This document shows, in pieces, positions 24,101 to 35,895 of a stretch of DNA of 64,000 nt (within the stretch, counting starts at the first letter, position 1; each line of letters opens with the position of its first letter). The stretch comes from Aptenodytes patagonicus (taxonomy: Eukaryota; Chordata; Aves; Sphenisciformes; Spheniscidae). A program made the position numbers and the translations under genes. Below the pieces are notes generated by a model, which worked only from the letters and a program-made list of their open reading frames with translations, ran no database searches and was not told where the DNA came from. The stretch lies in contig NC_134957.1 of NCBI RefSeq assembly GCF_965638725.1, positions 20,112,101 through 20,176,100 of the forward strand, read 5' to 3'.

Positions 24101-26930
24101 CCCCTCACATGTTGCCTATGGGATTTATTGCAATATTGGTCGTCGGTTTTAGTTTGCCAGAAATGGGTACCAACATAGCGGTCGCTGCTGCGCTGGGACG
24201 GGAGCGGTGGCACCGGCCCTGCAGCTCCTTACCACAAGCAGTGCAGGTGCTGCCGTCCGAGCATTCAGGCATGCAGCAGGACAGAGGTGCGAGCGCTGGA
24301 TGGGCTGGAAACACGGGTCCGCCTTGGTACAAATATCTTCCTTCCAGTGCTCTGGGCTCCTTGTCCTGGGGAGATAACGCAGCCAGCGGTATCTGGCTGT
24401 GCCCAGGCGCGGGGCTGCTCTGCACTTGTGTGCATGAGCCACGCGGTGGGAACCCGCCAACACCCAGCACCTTTAAGGTGGAGGGGCTCGGAGCCGCGCC
24501 GCGGCCATCCGCTCCGAGACTCTGCTTCCCGTTCCTATTAGTTTTGCATGCAAGAGGCTTTGCAGTCCCTATTCTGGTTATTTTTACCACTTTTTACCTT
24601 CTGAAGCAGGCAGACAACTGTCCACGTTAATGCAGCTCTTTTCACACTGTGGTGCATGGACTTCTGCGGCCTTTGGACGGTTCCCCAGACACCCCGCGGA
24701 GGGTGGCGTTCCCGGGCACCAGACACGGTGATACCCATCGCCCCGGGAACACGGCGCCCATTGCAGCTAATCTTGGGCTGATGTTGGTTCGTTGCCCCCC
24801 ACTCCCAGCCCCGTGACCTGCTGCCTGTTGGGCACCAGCCCTTGACCCGCCCCGGTCCAGCGGCGGCTGGCACTGCCGCGGAGGACGGCTCAACCGATGG
24901 TGCCCGTGATAAGCACCCACCCCCGGCTGCTGCCCGGCAGCCTCTGCAGCCCTCCTGCAGCATTCTCAGCCGCCATCCGGAAGAGAAAGCGATGGTGTTT
25001 CCTTCGTGAGCTCATGAGCTTTGATTCACACGTAGCTGTGCCTGCACCGGCTGCTTTCCAGTGGGGTTTTGCTGCTCCCCCCACGCGGGGACACTGTGGC
25101 TTTCCCAGGGGTGAAAGAGAGGACTCAGGGACCACAAGACTCTGTCGTCTGGGCCAAATCAGCTGGAGTTTTCCATCACCTTCTCTGGTGCATCTTCTGC
25201 TGGCCACAGGGATACCTGCAGACGAGGACCCCCCCTTGCACAGCACTGCAGAGCCCAGTTTCCTTCAGTGCCTACGAGTGCATCGCCCTCTAATACCGAC
25301 CCCACCGCTGTGGGGGCTGTTCTGAGGAACAGAAACTTCATCCGTCAATAAGAAAGTATGTGCGCTTGCATATTAGATCACATACTTGCATAAAAACACT
25401 GTCAGAAGTGGGGATGCATTAGGGGTTGCCAGTACTCACTTTCCATTTTCACTGATTAATTTTATAGACAGAAGGGGAATTCTTGCAAAAACAGGACTGC
25501 AACTGTGGTGTGACATTTAAGGGCTAGGGATGGTGAGACCTACAGTAAGAGGCGATCGTGTTTAGTAGGCACGATGGTGTATCTGGAGAAAACAGCAAGC
25601 AGCTTCTCAGCACACAAATGTCTCTGACGTTGCCTGCACACTCCTTCAGCCTGCACAACTGTAATGCTTCAAAATAAAACAGGAGCCAAAGCAACTGATT
25701 GTAATGCAAGAGCCAATCCATAACTGGCCATAGTTAAGAGGTAAAGTAATAACATCATGAACAGCTAATGAAAGCTTTAGTTTTAACTTATCACAACGAA
25801 AGGTAAAACGAAACCATGTTTGCTGAGAGCGAGACGTGCGCGTGTGCTCGTGCTGTTAACATGTACTTGTTTCACACTGTGGAAATGTGTGTAAAAATCA
25901 GCCACGGGGCTTTCAGCAGCCAGAGCAACCTTGTACTGGCTGCCTACGGAGCACGGGGCACTGCCCTGTGTCCGGCGTACCTGTGCCCTAAAACGTTACT
26001 GTCTGGTAGAAAAGAACAGTTGTGATGGAAGAAGTATTGCTCTGTAACCTCTTAAAAACACTTACAGAGGAGTAAACAGCTCCTCCCTCCTCTGAGCTGG
26101 CCCTGAAGCCTTGCCATCATCTGCTGTCTAGTTCATTTGTTGTTGTTCTCCTTGGCTTTTCTCCAGCGCAATCAAAAGCAGGACCTGGCCTCCTGAGCCC
26201 GACGCCGTTATCGCCTGGCCAGGTGACGCTCCCGAGGCTGACAGCACACGCTTTCCAGTGACCTCATCTCGTCTCCAGCACACAGACGAGCGGCAATACC
26301 CCTCTGGTCTGCGCGGCCACGCACCCCAGGGAGCAGCCTCTGCTCCCCCCCCCTGCAACAGGGACCCCCAAAAAACCCCCGGAGGAGTTTGTGCAGGTTG
26401 TTTGCCATTTTTTTCCTCCCAGGCAGTGGAGTGGATAGCAAAACATCACCTCCGTAGCGATGCTAGTTAGTGAAACCAGTTATTTTACTGCTGATATTTT
26501 GTACGCCCCTTCTGACCTCTGGGATGACAACGGCTTGTGTAAAAAGAAGGCAAGAGCCCAGAAAAGAACGTGGCACTGTCTGCTTGGCCAACTTTCTAAA
26601 AATACCGTGCACGGCTCTGTCATCCGCACGGTAGGCACGGCAGCTTCTCCCGTCCCTGCCAGGCTGATGGGATCTGATCTTCAACTTGTTTTCCTGTAAG
26701 GTCACACTCCGTCCGTCCCCTCCCCAGTAATTCTTGAACCCGCTGCCCAACTTACTCTCAATTTTATGGGGGACTGAATGTCTGGAAACCGTTAAGGTCT
26801 TGCAAATTTTGTGAGAACAGGTAATTGGGCTGAGAAAAGAGAGACAGGCAACAGGATGAATTAAACCCTGGGAAAAACCTTAATGGGAGCCTGTGCCTTG
26901 TTAGACACCGGAAAATCCACTCTTTAGTTA
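18151..26930. other. Intergenic, no gene recognised
   Basis: About 8.8 kb of relatively GC-rich unique-looking sequence. Several 80-240 codon ORFs occur (for example near 20550-21520), but they overlap each other in different frames, lack splice-site context and resemble no family I know. The only clear simple repeat is the TA-rich tract at 23258-23335. Confidence 0.55.
23258..23335. repeat. TA-rich imperfect microsatellite
   Basis: Alternating tata/tatg/gtat units, including tatatatgtatatgtatata, over about 80 bases. Confidence 0.75.
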
Positions 26931-26934
26931 AGGT

Positions 26935-27042
26935 TTCTCTCTCACGTGGATTCACTGGTGTTTAATGACGTGTGAACTCCCATTAAAGCTTTTCCCGTGG
27001 CTAGGACATTCGCAGTGTGTGGCTTCTCTGATGTCTTATAAG
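26935..27042 (-). pseudogene. C2H2 zinc-finger gene relic
   Basis: On the minus strand, frame by frame, one reads LIRHQRSHT (end of one finger), then a frameshift, then ECPSHGKSFNGSSHVIKHQ, a stop, and IHVREKP. This is the pattern of a Kruppel-type finger and its H/C link: the linker is partly deleted, the second zinc-binding Cys is replaced by His, and HQ-stop-IH stands where HQRIH is usual (CGA to TGA). A more decayed finger may continue to about 26860. No flanking KRAB, SCAN or start was seen, so it is a non-functional fragment. Confidence 0.6.
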
Positions 27043-27228
27043 CAACAGAGTTGTGCTGCAGCCTTGGAGAACTCAGCCTGTCAGTCTCCAGGCACAAACC
27101 CACAGAGAGTTATTTACTAGATTATTTATTAGTTCTGTGGCACATGGGGCTGCTTGTCAGATCCAGCATTTTTCCATAAAAACAGACGAAAGGACAAGAA
27201 GAAAAGGCAGGCTGTGTACGGTGGGAGC

Positions 27229-27262
27229 CATCCCACCCCATCCCATCCCATCCCATCCCATC
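27229..27262. repeat. (CCCAT)n pentanucleotide microsatellite
   Basis: About six tandem CATCC/CCCAT units, one interrupted by an extra CC, in intergenic DNA next to the zinc-finger relic. Confidence 0.9.
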
Positions 27263-30200
27263 TTGCAGCACCCGCTGCGGCACCAGCTTGGGCTCCTTCG
27301 CGCACCATGACCAGCCCCTCATCTGTCTCTAGGTGTTCTCAGCTACCTCCGTGAACACCCCAGTTTTGGTTAAATTCTTAGTGTTGCCAGTATCTTGATT
27401 GGGTTCATTTTAGCTTGTATAAAAAAATTAGTCTTGTATAAAAAATTCCATCTCCTGGATTATTTTGAACCCACTGTGTTTCGATGGCATTGACTTAGTG
27501 CTTGTTCCATCGGCAGTGACAGGTGAATCAAATAAGCATTTCAGTTTCAAAACACTTGTAACTCTCTACTGTTTGCATCTACTTCCATTTCTCCCTTTCA
27601 GGATCAGCTTTTCAGAGGTTTGTGAGCACCTAATAATACAGCGAGATGCCTTGAGGGCATTTCACAAGTGCCTTAGCTCATTTGTCCATGTCTTTTTCTT
27701 GTTTTTTTTTTTTGCAAGTCTAGCTAAAAGGTATGTGCTGGTTTGCCCTTACCTTTTGTTTCACTGACACACTCAAGGAATTGTGTATGTTTTGAGATGG
27801 AAGATTTTCCTTTATAGACTTCTGCGGCTTTGTCCCTATTAATTCAAGCTTAGCCAAATGGCTCATGTTTATCATCACTTTTTGTTCCCATTCATTTATT
27901 TGGTATGAAACTAATGCCCACTGGGCTGTAATTTCCAGGGCTGCTTTAAGCTGATTTTAATACAAGATTGTTTTTCATTGGCAGTGTTATATGTTTTTGG
28001 AGGCTGTGCTGCTGGCTGCTTCCCCCCATGTGCCATGGCGCAGCCCCACAGCCCAGTCTGGGCCCCCGCCCCAAATCCTTCTTCCAAAACCCAGGTATGC
28101 TCCTCTTCCTTGGCGGGGACGCAAACATTGCGGATCCTCTTCAGTCCACAATTTGTATAATTTTATTAGGCTGATGATTTTAGCTTTCTTGCTTCTCCAG
28201 GGTTATTGAGTCTGTGGTTAAAATGATCAGCGTTAGAGCAGGGAACGGCTCTCCCGGTCCTGACCAAGGGTCCTCCAAGCTTCAAATCTTACCTCTGAGC
28301 ACAGCCAGAAAGCAAACAGGCACCCAAAATGCTGACATCGCTGGCCAAAATAAAAATCTTCCATCTACAGATTGCTTTAAGGCACAAATTGCATTTCTGC
28401 CCCTTTCTCTCCTGCTCTGGGGGAGCAACGTGAGTTGCTCTGCTCTGAAATTTGGACTTTTTCAAACCGGCTGTGCCCAACTTGCTGCGGGTGGCCAGGA
28501 GTCGTTCACAGCCCATGACAAACCAGGCTCTGCTCTCCTGCTTGGAAAGGTTTCCAGAACATCACTGGTTATGGCCAGCATCGCCAAATCAGCCCCAGGC
28601 GTACGGCTGCAGCATCGGCACCTGCCTGCCATCCTTGCGCCCAAGAGGTGCCCCAAAAAGCCTCTTGCAAAGAGGCCCCCTGAAATGGGTGCCAAGGTGA
28701 TGGAAACAGAATGGATTAATACATTGGTCAGCTGTCAACCCAAACCCTCGGAAACGTTTGGAGCAGGGCTAGCCATGCCATTTTCTCAGATGACAACTAC
28801 GTTTCATTAGGTGTCTGCTAACGCCAGCAGTGACTGTCCGTATCAAAACTGCTCAGATGTACGTACGCACGTGCGCGCACACACATACAGGGTTCTGGCA
28901 AACAAACAAGGCTTGTCCTGGGACAGTTCCAAAGCCAAAACAGAGCTCTGCCCACCCCCTTAAACCAAGACTAATCTTCCAAGCCTAAACGTCAGATCTT
29001 GAATTTGCATGAGATTCCTCAGTCAGCTCCTGCTTTTCAGAGCCTATGAGCCCTTATTAAATTCATAATGTAACAGACCAAACCCGAATAGGTTAAGGGA
29101 ATTCTATTACACTGATTGCATCATCTTGTAGTATTTATTTTGCTTTAACTTTTAAAAAATATTTAATTGGAACGTCAAGGAGAGAAGTCAAAGAAAGGGG
29201 ACTTGCATTAACCTTGGTTAAATGCTCAGCAGTAAGAATCAGAACAGCTTCTTCACCAAACAGAAACTCTTTTACAGGCAAGTATTTCAGAAATAATACA
29301 GAAATCTTCTCAAATATGTCATTATTGACAGCAATACACCTGCAGGGAATACAATTAGTCTAAGGGCAGGAGCGGCAGCCAGCTGCTCGCAGCGGGAGCT
29401 GTGGGGCTCCTGCCTTTCTGCCTCCCAGCACTTTTGCAACTCTGGCACAGTGCAACTCCAGATTGTTTTTTCCTTCCCCTTCTTTCTTTTCCTCTTTCTT
29501 TTCTCCCTTCTCTAGACAAAGTCAGCAATTTAAAAGTTCAAACTTCACCAGCAGTTTGAGAGGCAGAAGTTGGAGACGGCTGAGAGGCAGAGGGCTCCCG
29601 GCGCCGAGCCCTGCCCCAGGCCACCGCTCCTCAACAGGAGCTGGATGGCAGGAAGGGACATGGAGGCATGACTTACCCTCCTGTGACAGGAGATGAGAAA
29701 ACCAACGGCGACTCTTACCAGTCATACACTGTTGAGCACAAATTTCACGTCTGCAGGGCACTTGGAAAAGGGGCTTAAAGGCCCCAGAGATTGTCCCTGA
29801 TTTTGTGCATCGTGTGGGCTCCAAAACCAGCCCTGAAGCAAACCTGATCACAAGGCAGGGTCTCCTGATCGTCCTGGAGGAAAGGGCTTTATCTGGGATC
29901 AATACAGGATGAGTCTAGCAGGGCTTATGGCGTTCACAGGCCCTTGCACTGCACCCCTGCGCAGAGCTGAATCTCCCCCGGGAGCCGGGGCTGTTCCCGG
30001 GTGCAGGAGCGGGCTGGGGCAGCACAGTTACCGTTCTGGAAGAGCTGCGAGCTCCTCTTGGCATTGCCTCTCCAGCCGTGCAGTGTCTTCTGGTACCAAG
30101 CTTTTCAATGGAGGCAAGTTTTAGCTTTCTGAGCATTGGCCTGATTTCTGGAAGCAGAAATCCCCGCTCCTTTATTCCAGAAACCATACCAGACATTAGA

Positions 30201-31618
30201 CTACATGGAGAAAATGTAGTAAGAAAGTGCAGATAAAGTTCATTAAATATTTTTACTGCAGCCTTTTTTATGTCTTACTTGTTCCTTATGATGCATAATA
30301 TCAGTCATAAAACTTCTCGGAAAAACAAACGGTCCATTTTTTGTGTTAAGCACAATACACGGGCAGGCAGCTGCAGATGCAATTTTTTCTAAGACTAAAT
30401 TTCCTCCAACCGATTTCTCTCTCGCCATTTTCAGGCCAGATTTGTTTGCCACCCTGTACATTTCAGAGACGTTACTGATGTCAATGAAACCTAAAGGTAA
30501 GTGGATCTGTTCCAGATTCACCCAAAAATAAGTAAGCTCCGTTAAAAAAAGCAAACTTTTCTTTTCCCCCCATCTCTTTCATGATTCCCCTCTGTACATC
30601 ACTTCTGTCCTTCCACACAGAACGTGAGCCATGAACTCCACTCCTCGGCACTCATCTTCCTTTGCGTCTTCACTTTTTTTCCTTGTTTCATTATTTTTAC
30701 ACTACAGTTTTCTCTTAAATTATTCTTTTAAAGAGCTGCTTATTCAGGCCTGTCTCTCCCTGGAATTCTCTCTGATCCTGCACTAAAAACCCAACTCAGA
30801 CATAACGCCGAGTCTGAGTTTCAGCCAGGCAATCTCCAACAACAGACTCATGGTCTGATCTTTTCATATTTTGCAGTTATGCAAGGTTTGGATGATTTTA
30901 GCCGTAGAGAGTCACAGTTCTGGGGCTATACTTCTTATCCACATTTTACAACACAGACAGAGGGAAATGAAGATCTTTAAAAGAGACTGGCAGAATATGG
31001 TACCCATAAATCCAAGCTGGACAACAGTGTGTGGTTTGGTTTTTTTCTCTCACGGCTCCGCTGAGGTAAGAATTAGCGTTGAAACTCATTCTGGTTTTAG
31101 GCTTTTCAGGTGATGCTCATGTCTCATTTCTCTCCCAGAAACCTTCGCATCTGGTAGCCAATTTCAACCACATCTGACAGCAGTAAAGATCCCCAAAGAC
31201 GCTCTGCTTTGGCAAAAGTCATGGAAAACAGGGAGCCAGGCAGAAAAGAGTTCTCGGTGCCCCTGCAGGGAGAAAGGCCGGGGGAGGGGATCACCTCTTG
31301 TTGGGGACTGGAGCGCCGGGGAAGGAAATCAGCCTCGAGCCCCTGTCGCAGCACCCAGGAAACCCGGCTCTGCCGCCGCCGCCGCTGCTCAGAGTTGCGT
31401 TTCCTTCCCCTGCGGGCAGCCGTGGAAGCGAGGCGTTTCGCAGACACTTCAGCGCCCCAAACTGTGCGAGAACCAGCTTCGCTTACAGCTCACCCTTCCG
31501 TGGAGACGCCTTACTGTCCACCAGGAAAAAAGCTAATGGCAACAGTTTAATTCTCTCAGGTTTAAGCTGGGATTGAACAAGTCTGATTAAGTTTAGAGTT
31601 TTATAATTTTTAGATAAC
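27263..31618. other. Intergenic, no gene recognised
   Basis: Unique-looking sequence with short overlapping ORFs only; the longest, 198 codons at 28214, matches no family I know. It includes the alternating purine-pyrimidine tract at 28857-28889. Confidence 0.55.
28857..28889. repeat. 33-bp alternating purine-pyrimidine tract
   Basis: Every base alternates purine and pyrimidine, through tacgtacgcacgtgcgcgc and a short (CA)n. Such tracts are able to adopt Z-DNA in principle. Confidence 0.85.
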
Positions 31619-31875
31619 AATCATAGAATCATAGAATCACAGGATACCAGGTTGGAAGGGGCCTCAAGGATCGTCTGGTCCAACCTGTTTTAGCAAAAGC
31701 ACGGTCTAGACAAGATGGCCCAGCACCCTGTCCAGCCAGATCTTAAAAGTGTCCAACGTTGGAGAATCCACCACTTCCCCGGGGAGATTATTCCAACGGC
31801 TGATTGTTCTCACTGTGAAAAATTTTCCTCTTGTGTCCACTCGGAATCTCCCCAGGAGTAACTTGTACCCATTAC

Positions 31876-31912
<37 letters not shown>

Positions 31913-32195
31913 TCTTTTCCATGTGACTCCTTGTAAAAAGGGAGTCTCCACCTTCCGTGTAGCCACCCTTTAAATACTGGAACATGGTGATGAGGTCTCC
32001 CCTAAGCCACCTTTTCTCAAGGCTGAGCAAACCCAGTTCTCTCAGCCTTTCCTCATATGGCCGGCTTCCCAGTCCTTTGATCCTTTGTGGCCCTTCTCTG
32101 GACCCTCTCCAACCTGTCCACATCTTTTTTGCAGAGCGGGGACCAAAACTGCACACAGTATTCCAGGTGTGGCCTGACAAGCGCTGAGTAGTATC
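31619..32195 (-). mobile_element. CR1 LINE 3' fragment with complete 3' terminus
   Basis: The plus strand begins atcatagaatcatagaatca, the reverse complement of the avian CR1 3' terminal repeat. The minus strand encodes the CR1 ORF2 C-terminal region (ERLRELGLLSLEKRWLRGDL and, further on, VDTRGKFFTVRTISRWNNLP). It is 5' truncated and frame-broken. A 35-base poly-C run interrupts it at 31877-31911. Confidence 0.93.
31877..31911. repeat. (C)35 homopolymer inside CR1
   Basis: Uninterrupted run of 35 C on the plus strand, lying where CR1 copies normally have only a short C-rich stretch. It may be a true expansion or an assembly artefact. Confidence 0.85.
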
Positions 32196-33514
32196 AATCA
32201 CAGTATTCATAAAAAAAAAAATTTAGTAGTGATTTTTGTCTCACCTCTATCTAGCAAAACAACAGCCACCGGTAAGGTAGGTTCTGCAATATTTTGGCTT
32301 CAGTGCTGTTGAGCAGATGGTATTTATTGACAAACCTGCTGCTAAACTGTTTGCATACCCGGGGCTGTAGGTGCAGCCAGCCTGAAGCACGTTCACTACT
32401 CATTACTAAAATACTCATTTCCCTGGAAAACCATCTGTGTCATTCAGTCATGGCAGAAGCCCAGAAACGTCCCATTCCCTCCGCCGCCACCACCTCCCCA
32501 GCACTATTTATACGTGTCCATGCCTGGAATATGTTTCCTGTCTCCTTTCTGAAGCCCTCATCGCCCGCCCTACAGTAAACACAGCGCAGCAAGACGAATG
32601 AGATGTAAATTGTACATATCATGTCCAATTTTTCATCCTTACAAATACGAACTAAAGTGCATAGGTGCAGGAAGAGTGGCTAAAAGCAAGACTTGCTAAT
32701 GGAGCAACCTAAACTACATTGTATAATGTACTGCTTTCACATGAAAGGGATGAAGGAGAGAGAGACGGGCAAGGAGTATTACGAAGAGGTACTGACGCGG
32801 TGTGAACACCAGAACTGCCAGCTACCTCGTGTAAGATGTGCTGTCGTTCTGGCTGTAGTCTGCCAGAACCACAGAGGCAGCGACCAGCAGACGGGCTCGG
32901 ACGGCTCCTGCAGAAACACACAAAACCTCGTCTCACTCTGCCGTGCTGCAGGGGCGAGGGGAGGGAGAAACCTCAGCCCTAAAAACATCAACACTTCCTT
33001 GTCTCCTTGGGACCAATGACGCGCTTGGCATTGGGGAGCTGAGGGAGAGGTGGGTAAGGTATCGCTCCATCACTCCCTAGGAGCTATTTACATACCTCTC
33101 AATTAAATTTCTATGCAACAATTTGCATAGTTAATTGTGCATCTTTCATGGTGTCATGGCACAACCCTCTGTAAATGCATCTTTAATTTAGGATGATGAA
33201 TGCACCTTGCCACCCCACCCTAGGGGTTGGTAGCTTGTACTTCTTTGTCCTTATCTGACTCAAAAGGTGTAGAATTTCACTCTGACGCGCTGCGCTCTCT
33301 TGCTAAGAAAATGAAGTTCTGCATTGCATCAGAAATGTAGCTGTGTCTCTTAAGGTGGGTAGATGATGGCCCACTGATTTCCTCCTCTCTGTACTGACAA
33401 GAATTCCTTTCCCTTCACTAACAGATTCATAAGACATCAGATGTCTCACTAGTCTCATATCTGCATAAGTCTTGAAAAATGTGAACAATACCAGATTGAC
33501 AATGGCTATGAACA
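32196..33514. other. Intergenic, no gene recognised
   Basis: Unique-looking sequence without recognisable exons or repeats. Confidence 0.55.
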
Positions 33515-33690
33515 TAGAGGATGTCCAGAGAGGTTGGGGAATCTCCTTCCTTGGACATCTCCAGTGCTGTTCTGAACGGGGACCCGAGAGACCCGATCCA
33601 CCCTAGGCTAGCCCTGCTTTGAGGTCCAGCTGTACCACATGATCTCCAGCGGTCCGTCCCAAAATACATTTTCCTATGCTTCTATGACCA
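33515..33690 (+). mobile_element. Old CR1 LINE 3' fragment
   Basis: In plus orientation it reads gtccagagaggttggggaatctccttccttgga, then a diverged middle, then gatctccagcggtccgtccc and ttcctatgcttctatga, the order of a CR1 3' end. It is more diverged than the other two copies. Confidence 0.75.
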
Positions 33691-34637
33691 TGGCAAATGC
33701 ACCTATGGTACGTTTTGTGATTTGGAATAATTCTTTTGAGTATCCCATCCCAGCGTAATTTGTTGTCTGGAATAGAAATTACACAGGCGCTGTCTTTAAT
33801 TAATGAATTAAACCAAAAGGCGGCACACCTATAGAGCACTCCGCTGAGATGGCCTGAACGCCAATAAAAAACTGACTTGCATTTCCTACCATTTGGCTTT
33901 CAGGCTTTACAGGCTGTGCTCAGTTTGTTGCGCTAGCCTGGGCAGATGTTGGTGCTGCCGCGCACAGGACGGCTTGAACCTGGAGCAAGTCAATGCGCTG
34001 ACTGAAGAGGGACATTTGAACTCGTATTTGGGCCTGACTACCACATTGAGCAAAGACAGAGCCATAGCAATGGGAAACACTCAACTCAGGCACTTTTATG
34101 CAAAATTGAGGCTTTCTGAAACAGAATAAAACAAGAAAGTCTCTGCTGGGGGTGGAGGTAGCACAAAATAGCTGCTGTGCTTCAGCTCACACCCTCACTT
34201 ATTGCAAAATAGCTTCCCTGTTTAGACAAGCCCTAACAGTTGTAGACATTAATAATGCGTATTTAATCTTTCCATCTCTTCTTTTCTTACTGTTTTGATG
34301 TTTCCTCAGGCTTTGAAGATTCAAGATAATTTTTTTTCCAGAAACTACAAGTCTTAAGGCAAAAATAAGGCAGCTCGAAATTGCCTGCTGCCAGTCGGAC
34401 TAAAGAGTTTGTAACTTTTTCCAGCACAGGAAATGTTCAATACTTTAATAGCTGTGACCATGTTTTAATGCATTTATGCCCTTAGGGTTGCAGAAATCCT
34501 TCATTCACAACATTACTCACCCCAGATCATAGAAGCGCTAATATTTGTACGGTGCCATCGTGCTTTGCAATGGTATCGAAAGACAGACAGCTCCGCTTGG
34601 GAACCGTCCCTGCTCGCCTTTGTTCTGTTTCAACAGA
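33691..34637. other. Intergenic, no gene recognised
   Basis: No repeat family or coding exon was recognised up to the start of the provirus LTR. Confidence 0.5.
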
Positions 34638-35229
34638 ACATATTGGGTCTGGCTGGGATGGAGTTAGTTTTCCCCATAGCAGCCCTCATAGTGCTGTGCT
34701 TTGTATTGGTAGCTAGAAAGGTGTTGATAACACACCAGTGTTTTGGCTACTGCTGAGCAGCGCTCCACAGCATCAAGGCTGTCTCTCCAACATCCCCCCA
34801 AAGGCCAGTAGCCTGGGGGTGGGCAAGATCTTGGGAGGGGCACAGCCAGGACAGCTGACCCCAACTGACCAAAGGGATATTCCACACCATATGATGTCAT
34901 GCTCAGCAATAAAAGCTAAGAGAAAGGCAGTGGGGGGTGCATTCATTATTACCACATTTGTCTTCCAGAGCAACCGCTACGTGTACTGAAGCCCTACTTC
35001 CCGGGAAGTGGCTGGACATCGCCTGCTGATGGGAAGTAGAGAATAATCTTTTGTTTTCTTTTGCTTCCACGCACGGCCTTTGCTTTTGCTTTACTAACCT
35101 GCCTTTATCTTGACCCACAAGTTCTTTTCCATCTTATTTTCTCCCCCCCCCCCCGCTGCCCCACTGAGGAGGGGAGTGATAGAGCAGCTTGGTGGGCACC
35201 TGGCATCCACCCAAGGTCAACCCACCACA
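34638..35229 (+). mobile_element. ERVL-like 5' LTR
   Basis: About 590 bases. It begins near ttgggtctggctgggatgg, contains AATAAA at 34908-34913, and ends at cccaccaca. Its last ~165 bases recur at the other side of the pol fragment (37763-37951), which marks it as an LTR. Just after the end, TGGCGCCCAATGTG at 35238 looks like a tRNA primer-binding site (lysine-1,2 type, diverged). The left boundary is approximate. Confidence 0.75.
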
Positions 35230-35430
35230 GTCCTTTTTGGCGCCCAATGTGAAGCCTGAGACAACAGCAGTTTTGTATTAAGCGTGCTATAGTTACAGGA
35301 GTTATTAAGCGGCAAGCTTCTGCGTGGGTCACACAGTTTGTTGGCTGCACCGCTTATCTCTTTATTTTGCTGAGCTTGGGAATGAGCTCGACTGGGGGAA
35401 CCCAACTGCCCAAGAATCCTGGAAGAGATC
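35230..35430 (+). other. Provirus leader with primer-binding-site-like sequence
   Basis: Contains the TTGGCGCCCAA motif (35237-35247) near the LTR. The sequence then passes directly to RNase H, so gag, protease and most of reverse transcriptase are deleted or were never in this copy. Confidence 0.55.
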
Positions 35431-35895
35431 ATGGACTGGCCAGAAGGCAGAGATTTTGGAGCATTGCCTGAGGAGGTGGCTCGTGCCCAGGAGGCACCAC
35501 CATATAATGAGTTATCTGAAGATGAAAGGTGTTATGCTTTGTTTACTGATGGATCCTGTCATGTTGTAGGAAACTATCAGAAATGGAAAGCTGTGGTGTG
35601 GAGTCCCACACGACAAGTCACTGAAGCCACTGAAGGAGAATGTGAGTCAAGTCAGTTTGCGGAAGTGAAAGCCATCCAACCAGCCCTAGAGATTGCTGAA
35701 CAAGAAAAGTGGCCAGTACTCTGTCTCGATACTGACTCTTGGATGGTGGCTAATGCTCTATGGGGGCAGCTACAGCAGTGGAAGAAGACCAACTAGTAGC
35801 GCAGGGGCAAACCCACCTGGGCTGCTGCACTGTGGCAGGACAGCGCTGCCCGGGTAGAAAACATCACTCTAAAGGTACATCATGTAGATGCTCAC
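35431..35895 (+). pseudogene. Endogenous retrovirus RNase H region (pol fragment, broken)
   Basis: An open frame from 35431 to 35793 shows the retroviral RNase H pattern: FTDGSC with the first catalytic Asp, SSQFAEVKAIQ with the Glu, and LDTDSW with the second Asp. Two adjacent TAG stops follow. The same frame then continues past them through a His/Asp-containing HHVDAH segment into the integrase region. The ATG at 35431 is not a true start, because the natural pol reading frame begins far upstream and is missing. Confidence 0.85.

Noticed and set aside
28214..28810. 198-codon open frame
   Set aside because: No recognisable motif or family, and no upstream promoter or splice context; probably chance.
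31706..32210. Minus-strand frames with long glycine runs as genes
   Set aside because: The polyglycine is the poly-C tract read on the other strand inside a CR1 fragment.
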